45,747 nt of DNA from a virus, in the IMG/VR virus record IMGVR_UViG_3300020183_000140, positions 1-45,747 of that record; one strand, written 5' to 3'. Positions 1-6,909 of this stretch are shown here, piece by piece. The notes under the pieces were generated by a model. The model worked only from the letters and a program-made list of their open reading frames with translations, was not told the origin of the DNA and ran no database searches. The translations under genes and the position numbers were made by a program. Position 1 is the first letter of the stretch. Each line of letters begins with the position of its first letter.

Positions 1-286
1 TAATAAGGTAATTCTTATAAGCATCTCCATCCCAAATATGACAATCATTATCAACAAGGTATTTGATATTGGTGTCACCACGTAAAAACCATAACAATTC
101 TGTTACAATTCCTTTCCAATACATTTTCTTGGTTGTGAGTAAAGGAAAGCCTAAACTCATATCATGACGAATCTGTCTTCCAAATACGGAACGTGTCTTG
201 CCATTTCTACCTTCTTTTAATTCTCCACTCTTAAACACATCATATAGTAGTCTAAGATAATCGTGTTCAATGTTATTTTTTGCCAT
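1..286 (-). CDS. thyA: Thymidylate synthase, N-terminal part (runs off the window)
   Basis: Makes dTMP from dUMP with methylene-tetrahydrofolate, supplying thymidine for phage DNA synthesis. I translated the strand directly: after [18 protein letters not shown] come the ThyA features [32 protein letters not shown] and [15 protein letters not shown], then a W-D-G-D-AY segment. The arginine of the phosphate-binding loop and the [10 protein letters not shown] block are hallmarks of folate-dependent ThyA, not ThyX. About 95 residues are visible; the catalytic cysteine and C-terminus lie beyond base 1. The ATG at 284-286 overlaps the end of the next upstream gene by 14 nt. Fits with the nucleotide-reductase genes elsewhere in the window. 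Confidence 0.93.
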   Translation of the reverse strand, partial: MAKNNIEHDYLRLLYDVFKSGELKEGRNGKTRSVFGRQIRHDMSLGFPLLTTKKMYWKGIVTELLWFLRGDTNIKYLVDNDCHIWDGDAYKNYLI

Positions 287-461
287 ATTTTTTATTTAAA
301 TGTTTTATCCATGCTGATAATTTGCGACCGTTGATAAAAAACCAACCTAAATTTATTTCAAACCATTTATTAATTTTGTATGCCCAATGACATATAATAT
401 GCCAAAATAACCAAACTAGTATTATAATCCAAAAACTAATTATTATTACCATTATATTCAT
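273..461 (-). CDS. Small single-pass membrane protein, unknown
   Basis: A 62-residue protein with a strongly hydrophobic N-terminal segment at about residues 3-25, rich in Ile, Val and Trp, followed by a basic, aromatic tail ending HLNKKYGKK. This predicts one membrane helix with a positively charged cytoplasmic end. Its ATG overlaps the stop of the cytidylyltransferase gene by 4 nt (ATGA) and its own end overlaps thyA, so it is translated as part of that operon. I do not recognise a family; a membrane anchor or a small toxin-like or exclusion protein would fit, but nothing in the sequence decides this. Confidence 0.65.
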   Translation of the reverse strand: MNIMVIIISFWIIILVWLFWHIICHWAYKINKWFEINLGWFFINGRKLSAWIKHLNKKYGKK

Positions 462-859
462 TTTAAACTAGCTGCTATTAGTTGTTTATATTTTGTAGTT
501 GACCAACCATGATCTCTGTTCAAGTAGTGAATTGAAATATCTAAATCATTTCCTGTAAATGGTTTTCCTATGTAATCATCTCCTAAAAAGCGAACATCAG
601 GGTTCATTTCTTCTAAAATCATATAAAGTTCTGCTTCTGTTTTATAAATCATAATTAGATTTACCTGTTTAAGCGAGTATAAAATTAACAATCTTTCTCT
701 AACAGATAAAATTGGTTTTAATTTTTCTGGTCTTTCATTTGTTGGATCTTCGTGTAGTAGTACTATAAGATAATTACAGTATTTTTTACATTCATTAAAC
801 ATGTAGATGTATCCTGGGTGGATAGCATCAAAATTTCCTGCTATAACTCCTACTTTCAT
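458..859 (-). CDS. Cytidylyltransferase-like nucleotidyltransferase (TagD type)
   Basis: 133 residues with the layout of the short HxGH nucleotidyltransferases such as glycerol-3-phosphate cytidylyltransferase. The N-terminus GVIAGNFDAIHPGYIYMF holds the nucleotide-binding GxFDxxHxGH motif, but the second histidine is a tyrosine (HPGY). LIVLLHEDPTNERPEKLKPILSVRER follows, then FLGDDYIGKPFTG and a C-terminal WSTTKYK that corresponds to the usual ISTTxIR/K motif. Such enzymes activate alcohol phosphates with CTP, for teichoic-acid-like or sugar nucleotide pathways; the substrate cannot be told here. It may modify cell-surface or virion glycans. It lies in a chain of overlapping genes with the membrane protein below and the Smr protein above. 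Confidence 0.75.
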   Translation of the reverse strand: MKVGVIAGNFDAIHPGYIYMFNECKKYCNYLIVLLHEDPTNERPEKLKPILSVRERLLILYSLKQVNLIMIYKTEAELYMILEEMNPDVRFLGDDYIGKPFTGNDLDISIHYLNRDHGWSTTKYKQLIAASLK

Positions 860-1080
860 TTTAATTCTAAGATTATTTTACCAGCATTGCCCCACTCTTC
901 TTTTCCTTGAATATCATAATCTTGAATTATGTGGAAAACTATTTCTTTCATTTTTTTGCTATGTCCTGTAATGATACATATTTCTTTTGTACCTTGAATA
1001 ATATGATTGCCTACAAATTTATCTACTATAGTATAAACATGTTCATGTTTTAAACCATGTAAATCTAAAGTTTTACTCAT
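856..1080 (-). CDS. Stand-alone Smr-domain protein
   Basis: About 74 residues comprising just an Smr domain, the small MutS-related nuclease fold found at the C-terminus of MutS2 and in SmrA/SmrB. Visible motifs are LDLHGLKHEHV near the start (the D-x-H pair) and ICIITGHSKKMKEIV in the middle, the place of the usual TGxGxHS loop, here shortened. I chose the ATG at 1078-1080 (MSKTLDLHG) over an upstream TTG at 1084-1086. It overlaps the previous gene by 8 nt and the cytidylyltransferase gene by 4 nt. Family members nick or cut nucleic acid, including mRNA in collided ribosomes; the role in this phage is unknown. Confidence 0.72.
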   Translation of the reverse strand: MSKTLDLHGLKHEHVYTIVDKFVGNHIIQGTKEICIITGHSKKMKEIVFHIIQDYDIQGKEEWGNAGKIILELK

Positions 1081-1585
1081 ATACAACTACTTTTTTAGGG
1101 CGACCACGTCTTTCAATTAGTCTACTAAAACGTTTAAAATTCTTTAAACAATATACATAAAATTCTTCAGTAGTCCCATCAAATTTTAAAAGACTATTTT
1201 CATAGTCATCAGACGTCATATCAAATTCACGTAAAAATCCTTTTTTAAGTGCCTCTAGTCGGTCAGCTTCATCCTTGTTAAAATCTTCCATTAAACGTTT
1301 TCTACGAGCAAAGTCAACTCCGTTTTTTTCAAGCATCATTTGAATGTTTCCATTGTATTTTTCATATGCATCGTTTAATTCAATTTCGGTTAATTTCCAT
1401 TGCCAAAAATAGTGGGAAAATTCATATTCACCGTTTTGAATACGTTGAAGAAACGTAGCATCTTTAGGAAGTGGTTTTGATTTGGTATCAAAACGTCTCC
1501 ACCACTTAAATTGATTATAGTTTAGTGGTTTAAGTTTTTTAATTTCTTTATAAACAAGATCTTTATTAGACGTTTTATATAACAT
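1073..1585 (-). CDS. Hypothetical protein, charged with basic C-terminal tail
   Basis: 170 residues, mostly helical and highly charged, with no transmembrane segment or signal peptide. There is an aromatic stretch FSHYFWQWKLTEIELNDAYEKYNG near residues 56-80, where the last part looks like a helix-turn-helix-type helix pair, and the C-terminus reads IERRGRPKKVVVYE, resembling an AT-hook (RGRPKK). That tail suggests nucleic-acid binding. It is the first gene of the short operon leading to thyA and overlaps the Smr gene by 8 nt. I do not recognise the family; a small DNA-associated or regulatory phage protein is the best guess. Confidence 0.6.
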   Translation of the reverse strand: MLYKTSNKDLVYKEIKKLKPLNYNQFKWWRRFDTKSKPLPKDATFLQRIQNGEYEFSHYFWQWKLTEIELNDAYEKYNGNIQMMLEKNGVDFARRKRLMEDFNKDEADRLEALKKGFLREFDMTSDDYENSLLKFDGTTEEFYVYCLKNFKRFSRLIERRGRPKKVVVYE

Positions 1586-1635
1586 AACCTATTTTTTCGT
1601 TAAATATAAAAAAAATTTTTTAGGGAGACAAGTTT

Positions 1636-1986
1636 TTATCCACATTCTCCAATAACTTCCCAAACTAAATCTCTACCAACGGTATGCCACCAGTATATCA
1701 CTGTGCCGTCAGAATAAAAACCTTCAGGTGCATAATCACCTCCACAACTACCAAAATTATAAAGTAAATTATTTGTAGAGTCAAAACTATAAAATGAAGC
1801 TCCGGCAGAACATGCTATACCAGGTGCTCCACCGTAACTAAAAACTGAATCTATACATGTTGGTCCGCTACTTGGCCAACCTGGTAAAGATGTAGTTGGG
1901 ATGCCTACTAAACTAGTTATAGATGTTGCTGCTACACCTGCAATGCTGATAATATTTTCTACTGGTACGCCTGATTTATTTGCCAT
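1636..1986 (-). CDS. Small fibre-associated virion protein
   Basis: 116 residues, Gly/Ser/Thr-rich, ending in an aromatic and cysteine-containing region (SCGGDYAPEGFYSDGTVIYWW, then VIGECG). It starts 2 nt below the end of the 414-residue fibre protein and has the composition of the surrounding appendage proteins. The N-terminus with IISIAGVAATSITSLVGIPTTS is a short apolar beta/helical segment of the kind that docks small tip proteins. No enzymatic motif is seen. The position at the end of the fibre cluster suggests a fibre tip or adhesin, which is inference only. Confidence 0.6.
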   Translation of the reverse strand: MANKSGVPVENIISIAGVAATSITSLVGIPTTSLPGWPSSGPTCIDSVFSYGGAPGIACSAGASFYSFDSTNNLLYNFGSCGGDYAPEGFYSDGTVIYWWHTVGRDLVWEVIGECG

Positions 1987-1987
1987 G

Positions 1988-3232
1988 TTATATTACTACC
2001 CAATCATTAGATGGTCTAAATTTCATTGTCCAATATGCGGAGTTATTAGTGTTTTGGTAATATGCATGACCTAAAATTCTAACATACTGCCCTGCAGTTG
2101 TAGGCACTATTATTGACATTGTATTTCCTGCACTTTCTTTAATGTATATTGGTGATCCATTGTCAATATATTGAACTTGTGGCGTATCAGTATATGAACC
2201 ATCATTCACTGTAATTGATCCTTCTAAAATAACTTTAGGGCTAACACCAGTTTCTGCACATATTCCTAAAAGTCTAGAGCAATTATCAGTTCCCTGAGTA
2301 ACTTGATACCACATACCATCTGTTTTTTCTAAATATACTAGATCAAATTGGGCTACATTATTATCTAATATTCCTTCTATTACTTCTCCTTCATAATTAA
2401 AATTACCTATTGTTGGTACATCTGAAAATGCCTCTTGGGTACCTAGATCAATGAATCTTTTTAAGTATGTGTTTGTTTCTATTTTATAGTTAAGAGCAAA
2501 TGCATCCCAATTAAAAACTGCAGTGTTTGATGAATCTATTAAGTCTCTACTGTTCCAATTAATACTATCAGTGTTTACACCGTCATATAATATTCTACTG
2601 TTAGCATTTACACTACTAACACCTGATATATCATTAATATTTCTTTTATTATCATTTACTTCAATTGCAGTAACGTAATTTGCTCCATCATATGTTTGAA
2701 CACTAAATGATCCAGTTACGCCTAATGAGCCTGTAATCTCCGTACTTCCCGTTACTTGTACAGTATTACCATGGGCAACTAGCAGGTTGCTTCGATTACT
2801 AACATCTGCACCGTTACCTACAACAAATGAAGAAGGATCGGATATAGGTACATTGTATTGACCTGTTACATGTTGGTATGAGCCTGAGGCTATTGTGCCT
2901 AATCCTTCTGCATGAGAATAATCACCTACGGCTTGGGTACCTGAACCTTCAGCATGAGAGTAATCTCCTACGGCTTGAGTATTGTCACCTTCTGCATGAG
3001 AATATGAACCTGAAGCTAATACAGAATTGCCGTTAGCTAATGATCCAGTTACGCCTAATGAACCTGTAATTTCTGCAGAACCCGTATAAGGGAATGCAGG
3101 TGTACTTGGAGCATATGAAGCGCTTGTAGCAAATGAAGCAGTTCCAAGTAACGATCCGGTTATGCTTGGAGCATATAATGAATTTAATGTAGCATCAGAA
3201 CCTGATACTATGACTTTTTTCCAGTTTGGCAT
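1988..3232 (-). CDS. Tail fibre/appendage protein with YadA-head-like HAEG repeats
   Basis: 414 residues. The N-terminus MPNWKKVIVSGSDATLNSL is shared with the 330-residue protein at 3782-4774 and probably attaches the protein to the virion. Beta-rich repeats (ITGSLLGTASFATSASYA, TGSLGVTGS) follow, then about residues 75-125 carry SYSHAEGDNTQAVGDYSHAEG-type repeats, resembling the left-handed beta-roll of trimeric autotransporter (YadA) heads. The C-terminal half is a non-repetitive beta-rich domain that could be the receptor-binding or assembly region. Part of the repeat (2868-2980) is identical at DNA level to a segment of the fibre gene at 41630-43336. A structural role outside the cell is inferred from composition and position. 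Confidence 0.78.
   Translation of the reverse strand: MPNWKKVIVSGSDATLNSLYAPSITGSLLGTASFATSASYAPSTPAFPYTGSAEITGSLGVTGSLANGNSVLASGSYSHAEGDNTQAVGDYSHAEGSGTQAVGDYSHAEGLGTIASGSYQHVTGQYNVPISDPSSFVVGNGADVSNRSNLLVAHGNTVQVTGSTEITGSLGVTGSFSVQTYDGANYVTAIEVNDNKRNINDISGVSSVNANSRILYDGVNTDSINWNSRDLIDSSNTAVFNWDAFALNYKIETNTYLKRFIDLGTQEAFSDVPTIGNFNYEGEVIEGILDNNVAQFDLVYLEKTDGMWYQVTQGTDNCSRLLGICAETGVSPKVILEGSITVNDGSYTDTPQVQYIDNGSPIYIKESAGNTMSIIVPTTAGQYVRILGHAYYQNTNNSAYWTMKFRPSNDWVVI
2868..2980. repeat. 113-bp perfect direct repeat, copy A (in fibre gene)
   Basis: Base-for-base identical to 41877-41989; the flanking bases differ on both sides. It encodes the QAVGDYSHAEG repeat block plus GTIASGSYQHV in both fibre proteins, in the same frame. 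Silent positions match too, so the copies have been exchanged or copied recently. Confidence 0.95.
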
Positions 3233-3311
3233 TTATTTTTTTATTATGGTTGGTTATGTAGAATGCTACATCCACTTCCCTATTGGGGCCTATAATACGA
3301 TAATAAATATA
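3233..3311 (-). promoter_or_regulatory. 79-nt leader before fibre gene with small hairpin
   Basis: The gap upstream of the 414-residue fibre gene holds a 6-bp perfect inverted repeat (sense ATGTAG-CATT-CTACAT) at about 3255-3272 and, further upstream, an ATATTTATT stretch near 3301-3309 that resembles the late-gene element. No U-tract follows the hairpin, so it is not an ordinary terminator. It may be a 5' leader structure. Confidence 0.25.
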
Positions 3312-3548
3312 TTATTGTTTTTTTCTTGTTGTTTTAGTTTCTTCGTGTTGAACAATTTGTTGAAGACCTAACATTTTTTCTTCTTCTTTAGCTTTAATCA
3401 TTCGAGTAATTTCTTCTAGTTCTTGTTCTAGTTTAATTTGAATAGAAGCACAAAATTTAGCATCACGTCCTTGAATAGGAATTGTTTCAAGTGCTTGTCT
3501 AATAAAATTTAATTCGGCATGAGTAAAATCAATAGAAAATATGTTCAT
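3312..3548 (-). CDS. Small coiled-coil protein
   Basis: 78 residues with a helical, charged sequence: FTHAELNFIRQALETIPIQG, then IQIKLEQELEEITRMIKAKEEEKML, which predicts a coiled coil, and a basic C-terminus TKTTRKKQ. The 'HAELNFIRQALETIPIQGRDAKF' block is of the type seen in small hypothetical phage proteins beginning with a helix pair. It sits between fibre genes 8 nt from its neighbour. It could be a chaperone or trimerisation helper for the fibres, or a minor virion component. Function unknown. Confidence 0.6.
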   Translation of the reverse strand: MNIFSIDFTHAELNFIRQALETIPIQGRDAKFCASIQIKLEQELEEITRMIKAKEEEKMLGLQQIVQHEETKTTRKKQ

Positions 3549-3555
3549 AACTTAA

Positions 3556-3759
3556 TTATTTAACTTGTTCAGTGTATTGGCTTTGTAATTTTATTATTAA
3601 ATTATATAAAGGCTCAATGTCTTCTCCAAGGAAAGTTGTCTTTTTTATCATAGAAAGAAGAATCTCTATCTCCTTAACCGTTAATTGGTTTGAAGATAGA
3701 GATTGATTTTGTGGTTGAAGTGGAGTAACTCCCTCAATATGACTTGCGGTAAATCCCAT
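3556..3759 (-). CDS. Small hypothetical protein in fibre cluster
   Basis: 67 residues from the ATG at 3757-3759: MGFTASHIEGVTPLQPQNQ followed by LSSNQLTVKEIEILLSMIKKTTFLGEDIEPLYNLIIKLQSQYTEQ. The second part predicts two amphipathic helices. The reading frame stays open further upstream, but that extension lies inside the 5' end of the neighbouring fibre gene and has no fibre-like character, so I use the internal ATG. The LTVKEIEILLSMIKKTTFLGEDIEPLYNLI region looks like a conserved small-protein module that I cannot name. Confidence 0.6.
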   Translation of the reverse strand: MGFTASHIEGVTPLQPQNQSLSSNQLTVKEIEILLSMIKKTTFLGEDIEPLYNLIIKLQSQYTEQVK

Positions 3760-3781
3760 AACTATTTTTTTATAAAATTTA

Positions 3782-4774
3782 TTAAGCGTAGATATAAATA
3801 TCTCCTGTAGCTGTATTAACATGAATATTACCGTAGCCGTTTGAAGCACCACCATAAAGTGGAGCTGCTGATGGAGCAGATGCTGCAACTTCTGTTGTAG
3901 TTACATATGCAGCTGCATTAAATGTTGATTGATTTGCAGTGAAACTTGATGTGAAACCCCAACGATTGATTGAATTTTCATATCCAAATAATTCACCTAC
4001 ATCTTGTGTAGCTTGTTGAATTACTAAACCACCATCACCAGCGGCATTTGAACCAGAAGCTAATAATACGAATCTATCAGCAACTTCTAAATTTGTTGTA
4101 TTTTGGAATGAAGCAGTACCTTGTACAATTAAATTACCTGTAATTGTTTCATTACCTGTTAGAGTTAATGTAGTACCGTCAAATTGTAAATTAGCTTCAC
4201 CATTAATTGAACCACCACCTGTTGCTGTTAATACATAATTGTTTGTATTATTGGTGATATTGTTGTTAATACTTGAAACATTTTGTGCATTTACTGCCCA
4301 ACTTGAAGTACCTTCAACATTTCCTAATAATGAACCAGTAAATGAAGTAGATGAGATAGAGGTAATACCTGTAATAGTTGTTGCTAATGTTAAACTATCT
4401 GTACCTTCAACTGTTAAATTAGTACCTGCTAAATCTGTTAATAAGTTACCATATGTAACGTATTTACTAGCTCCATCATTTATAAAAAACTGATCAGTTG
4501 ATGTTAAATCAGTTTTAGCAGTAGTGGGAAATGTTGCAGTAACACCTGTTAACCCCGAGCCGTTGCCTGAGAATGATCCACTAAATGACCCAGAATGTAT
4601 TAAGTTAGTGGCATTAGTTGTTGCTACAATATTGCCGGTTCCGTTAATTGCTGTTGTAGATAAGTTGCCTGTACCTCCACCAATTACTACCTGACCTGAG
4701 GAGAGGTTGTCTACTTGAAGGGTAGTTAGGTTTGCACTGCTGCCCGAGACTATTACTTTTTTCCAAGTTGCCAT
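3782..4774 (-). CDS. Tail fibre/appendage structural protein
   Basis: 330 residues with the same N-terminal cap as its neighbour (MATWKKVIVSGSSANLTTL). The rest is low-complexity beta-repeat sequence: GTGNLSTTAINGTGNIVATTNA, SGSFSGSFSGNGSGLTGV, TDLTSTDQFFINDGAS, then an N-rich stretch NINNNITNNTNN near residue 170 and a compact C-terminal region (EVADRFVLLASGSNAAGDGG, GELFGYENSINRWGF) that recalls the C-terminal domains of other phage fibre proteins. GLTGV is a common motif in long-tail-fibre-type beta repeats. Probably a trimeric fibre or whisker. Preceded by the ATATTTATA element. Confidence 0.75.
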   Translation of the reverse strand: MATWKKVIVSGSSANLTTLQVDNLSSGQVVIGGGTGNLSTTAINGTGNIVATTNATNLIHSGSFSGSFSGNGSGLTGVTATFPTTAKTDLTSTDQFFINDGASKYVTYGNLLTDLAGTNLTVEGTDSLTLATTITGITSISSTSFTGSLLGNVEGTSSWAVNAQNVSSINNNITNNTNNYVLTATGGGSINGEANLQFDGTTLTLTGNETITGNLIVQGTASFQNTTNLEVADRFVLLASGSNAAGDGGLVIQQATQDVGELFGYENSINRWGFTSSFTANQSTFNAAAYVTTTEVAASAPSAAPLYGGASNGYGNIHVNTATGDIYIYA

Positions 4775-4799
4775 AATTTTAATTTAGTTGTTTTTTATT

Positions 4800-4808
4800 T
4801 ATAAATAT
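4800..4808 (-). promoter_or_regulatory. Late-gene element ATATTTATA
   Basis: Sense-strand ATATTTATAAATAAAA, 25 nt before the ATG of the 330-residue fibre gene. One of twelve copies of the same 9-mer just upstream of virion genes. Confidence 0.4.
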
Positions 4809-4815
4809 ATACATT

Positions 4816-5376
4816 TTAATCAAGACCCACATATAAATTACCAGAAGTAAAATATATTCCACCATTTGGTGCAGGGTCTGTTAAGTTTAGTGATTGGGTT
4901 GATAATATTACTACTCCACTTTGACTTATAGTAAATACAGGAATATTATTTTGATTTTTAATTAGAAAAATATTAGAAGCACTACTAGAAATAACAGTTG
5001 ATCCTTGATTATCTATATTAAAGAAAGTAGAACTTCCTGAGGTGATTCTAAATATATCAGTTCCAATATCTACACTAGCAGATATACTTCCTGTTGATAT
5101 CCTAAATGGTGTAGGAGTAGTTAAAGCAAATGAAGCAGTACCTGCAAATTGAGATGTATTAGAACCTGTATAAGCATTAAATGATGATGTTGTTACAAAT
5201 GAACCAGTGTTAATAGTAATTCCGCTTCCACTTACTGTAAATTCTTTTACATCATTGCCTGAGCCGCTACCATAAAATAAACGTCCGTCAGTTACGTTAA
5301 TTGCTAATTCACCTTGTACAAGTGAAGAAGGAATACTTCCTGATGTTGCGCTATTTCTGGTTATAATTGTACTCAT
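4816..5376 (-). CDS. Fibre protein with Mtd-N-like N-terminal domain
   Basis: 186 residues. The N-terminus IITRNSATSGSIPSSLVQGELAINVTDGRLFYGSGSGN matches the pattern of the major-tropism-determinant/phage tail-fibre N-terminal domain, whose signature is a 'L..GE.A.N..DGRLFYG' block that attaches receptor-binding proteins to the tail. GSF-rich beta sequence and a C-terminal stretch ISQSGVVILSTQSLNLTDPAPNGGIYF follow. No retroelement or variable repeat pair was found near it, so it is not evidently a diversified protein. Probably a short tail spike or accessory fibre. Confidence 0.7.
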   Translation of the reverse strand: MSTIITRNSATSGSIPSSLVQGELAINVTDGRLFYGSGSGNDVKEFTVSGSGITINTGSFVTTSSFNAYTGSNTSQFAGTASFALTTPTPFRISTGSISASVDIGTDIFRITSGSSTFFNIDNQGSTVISSSASNIFLIKNQNNIPVFTISQSGVVILSTQSLNLTDPAPNGGIYFTSGNLYVGLD

Positions 5377-5380
5377 TATT

Positions 5381-5389
5381 TATAAATAT
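5381..5389 (-). promoter_or_regulatory. Late-gene element ATATTTATA
   Basis: Exact 9-mer only 4 nt before the ATG of the 186-residue fibre gene, overlapping the end of the preceding gene's stop region. The short spacing argues against every copy being a simple promoter for the next start codon. Confidence 0.3.
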
Positions 5390-5652
5390 TAAAAGGTACC
5401 TCCGTCTATAGTACCAACAAAATAAGAGGCAGTCACGGAATTTGTAACTGAAATGCTTCCTGTTACTATTTGGTTTCCAATAAAAATATTTGAACCTGTA
5501 GTTGCAAATGAACCTGTATTAATTGGGGTTGATGAGCCTGTAATTATAAATAAGGATCCAGTTCCGTCGTATATGTTGACCCCATCAGTTTGGAGGACCC
5601 TCTGATATGTATTTTCTATATTTTGACCTGTAAAATCAAAAGGTCCGGCCAT
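5389..5652 (-). CDS. Small fibre-cluster structural protein
   Basis: 87 residues. MAGPFDFTGQNIENTYQRVLQTDGVNIYDGTGSLFIITGSS opens it, followed by the repeated INTGSFATTGSNIFIGNQIVTGSISVTNSV type of beta sequence seen throughout the cluster, ending GTIDGGTF. The N-terminal 'F.FTGQNIENTYQRVLQTDG' segment resembles the first residues of virion adaptor proteins that begin with a short docking helix. It probably forms a collar or connector on the fibres. No enzymatic motif. Confidence 0.6.
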   Translation of the reverse strand: MAGPFDFTGQNIENTYQRVLQTDGVNIYDGTGSLFIITGSSTPINTGSFATTGSNIFIGNQIVTGSISVTNSVTASYFVGTIDGGTF

Positions 5653-5660
5653 AACTTATT

Positions 5661-6206
5661 TTAAATTAACGTATGAATAATACCTTCTATTATTTTGTTT
5701 TTTTCACCGTCACTAATTTTGTTTGTTTTTAAATAAGAAGCTATAATGTTGTTTAATTTGTCTTTGTTTTTTGACATATTGTTTACATTAATATTTTCTC
5801 TTACAAGCATTTTAGACAAGTTTTGAACATGATCACCTACTTTAATATTTTTAACGGTAACTCCCGTTTTATTTTCTGTAAGTGTGTTTTTATTTGCTTG
5901 TGATTTTACTTCCACGGTTACTTTTTTAGCAGTTTCTACTTTAAAATCAGATTCCCATGGTGTAAAATATGTATCATCTGCTATAACTTCAAGTTTTATT
6001 TTACCTTTTGTTGATTCTTCTAAAAGATTTTTTAATTTGCGGATAGGAACAGTACATTTTCCATTAGAGTCAATAGTTCCTTTAAATAAAAGATTTAAAT
6101 TATCTGCTTCTACTATTAGGCGAACTTTACTATTTTTAACCGAAGCACCCTCTAGCGATATAGAGCACTCAAAAAGTTCTTGTTTGTCTGTGTATAAGGT
6201 ATACAT
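5661..6206 (-). CDS. Hypothetical beta-domain protein with helical tail
   Basis: 181 residues in two parts. Residues 1-90 look like an immunoglobulin-like beta sandwich (ECSISLEGASVKNSKVRLIVE, LLFKGTIDSNGKCTVPIRKL, KIKLEVIADDTYFTPWESDFKVE). The rest is lysine/asparagine-rich and helical, ending IASYLKTNKISDGEKNKIIEGIIHTLI. Within a fibre cluster and overlapping its neighbour by one base, it could be a scaffolding, adhesion or assembly protein. The Ig-like reading rests on strand pattern only, so the call is tentative. Confidence 0.6.
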   Translation of the reverse strand: MYTLYTDKQELFECSISLEGASVKNSKVRLIVEADNLNLLFKGTIDSNGKCTVPIRKLKNLLEESTKGKIKLEVIADDTYFTPWESDFKVETAKKVTVEVKSQANKNTLTENKTGVTVKNIKVGDHVQNLSKMLVRENINVNNMSKNKDKLNNIIASYLKTNKISDGEKNKIIEGIIHTLI

Positions 6207-6556
6207 TATCTGTTAATTTTTACATCTACTCCTAGTACTTCTTTAGCAACTAGTTTTACATCTCGTATAAATATTTTGGTCTTATGTACCTCTTTAGTTT
6301 CTTTGTATTCTTTTCCCTGAACTTTGCAAAGCAATTTAATAAACTGTTTTTTCTTTTCAGGTCTCTGGTTTAAATAGTCGTCAGGAGCTTTACCTCCTCT
6401 CATTGCTTCAATTATTTCAATAACTAAAGCGCAATCATTCCATAAATTTGTTCCTGTTACTATTTCATTTGGTGGATATGTTTTTCCATCAGTTGGATTA
6501 ATTGCATTCCAATTAAAGTTTGCTGTATTCCATTGAAAAGGTATTCTTGTTGACAT
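6206..6556 (-). CDS. Hypothetical protein of the fibre cluster
   Basis: 116 residues. It opens with an aromatic repeat, FQWNTANFNWNAINPTDG, then TYPPNEIVTGTNLWNDCALVIEIIEAMRGGKAPDDYLNQ, and a lysine-rich helical C-terminus KTKIFIRDVKLVAKEVLGVDVKINR. The 'F.WN..NFNWN' opening resembles peptides that dock minor tail proteins. No family recognised. Starts one base inside the stop codon of the next gene, so translation is probably coupled. Confidence 0.55.
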   Translation of the reverse strand: MSTRIPFQWNTANFNWNAINPTDGKTYPPNEIVTGTNLWNDCALVIEIIEAMRGGKAPDDYLNQRPEKKKQFIKLLCKVQGKEYKETKEVHKTKIFIRDVKLVAKEVLGVDVKINR

Positions 6557-6894
6557 TAAAATTTTCCTCCATTAATATAAGATGCAGTTTGAGCATATAA
6601 AGCATTTTCAGCGTTTAAAGCATATGAAGATGTTGAAGCTAATATGTCAAGAGAAGCAGTAAATGTACTTCCATCCCCTTTATAAAATTCAATATATGGT
6701 GAAAAATCAGATGTTCCTAAAAATACAGAAGCAGATGTTATTGTATTTCCTACGTTTATATCTTCTATATTTATAAATTCACCTGTACTTTTAAGTGAAT
6801 AAACATATGAATTAGGGGCAAAATATACTTTTCCAGTTGAAGGATCAGTAACTTGAACCCAATCAATGGGAGTATTATTTAATAGTGGTTCCAT
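6556..6894 (-). CDS. Small fibre-cluster structural protein
   Basis: 112 residues. DWVQVTDPSTGKVYFAPNSYVYSL near the start and a C-terminal TASLDILASTSSYALNAENALYAQTASYINGG, the 'SYALNAENA/ TASY' beta-repeat found in the larger fibres. SPYIEFYKGDGSTFTASLDI matches a block in the 568-residue fibre protein (LTFEKGDGSTFNVDIS). It is therefore a short member of the same structural family. Sense-strand ATATTTATG, one base off the late-gene element, lies 8 nt upstream. Confidence 0.6.
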   Translation of the reverse strand: MEPLLNNTPIDWVQVTDPSTGKVYFAPNSYVYSLKSTGEFINIEDINVGNTITSASVFLGTSDFSPYIEFYKGDGSTFTASLDILASTSSYALNAENALYAQTASYINGGKF

Positions 6895-6909
6895 TCCATA
6901 TCATAAATA

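Noticed and set aside
2868-3010. HAEG repeat block as a CRISPR array
   Set aside because: Repeats are coding, in frame and contiguous without equal-length spacers; no cas genes.
3756-3888. Upstream extension of the 67-residue gene
   Set aside because: It covers the first codons of the fibre gene in another frame and lacks a family pattern; the ATG at 3757-3759 is sufficient.
4816-5376. Diversity-generating retroelement linked to the Mtd-N-like protein
   Set aside because: No reverse transcriptase, no template/variable repeat pair, and the 113-bp repeat carries no A-specific differences between copies.
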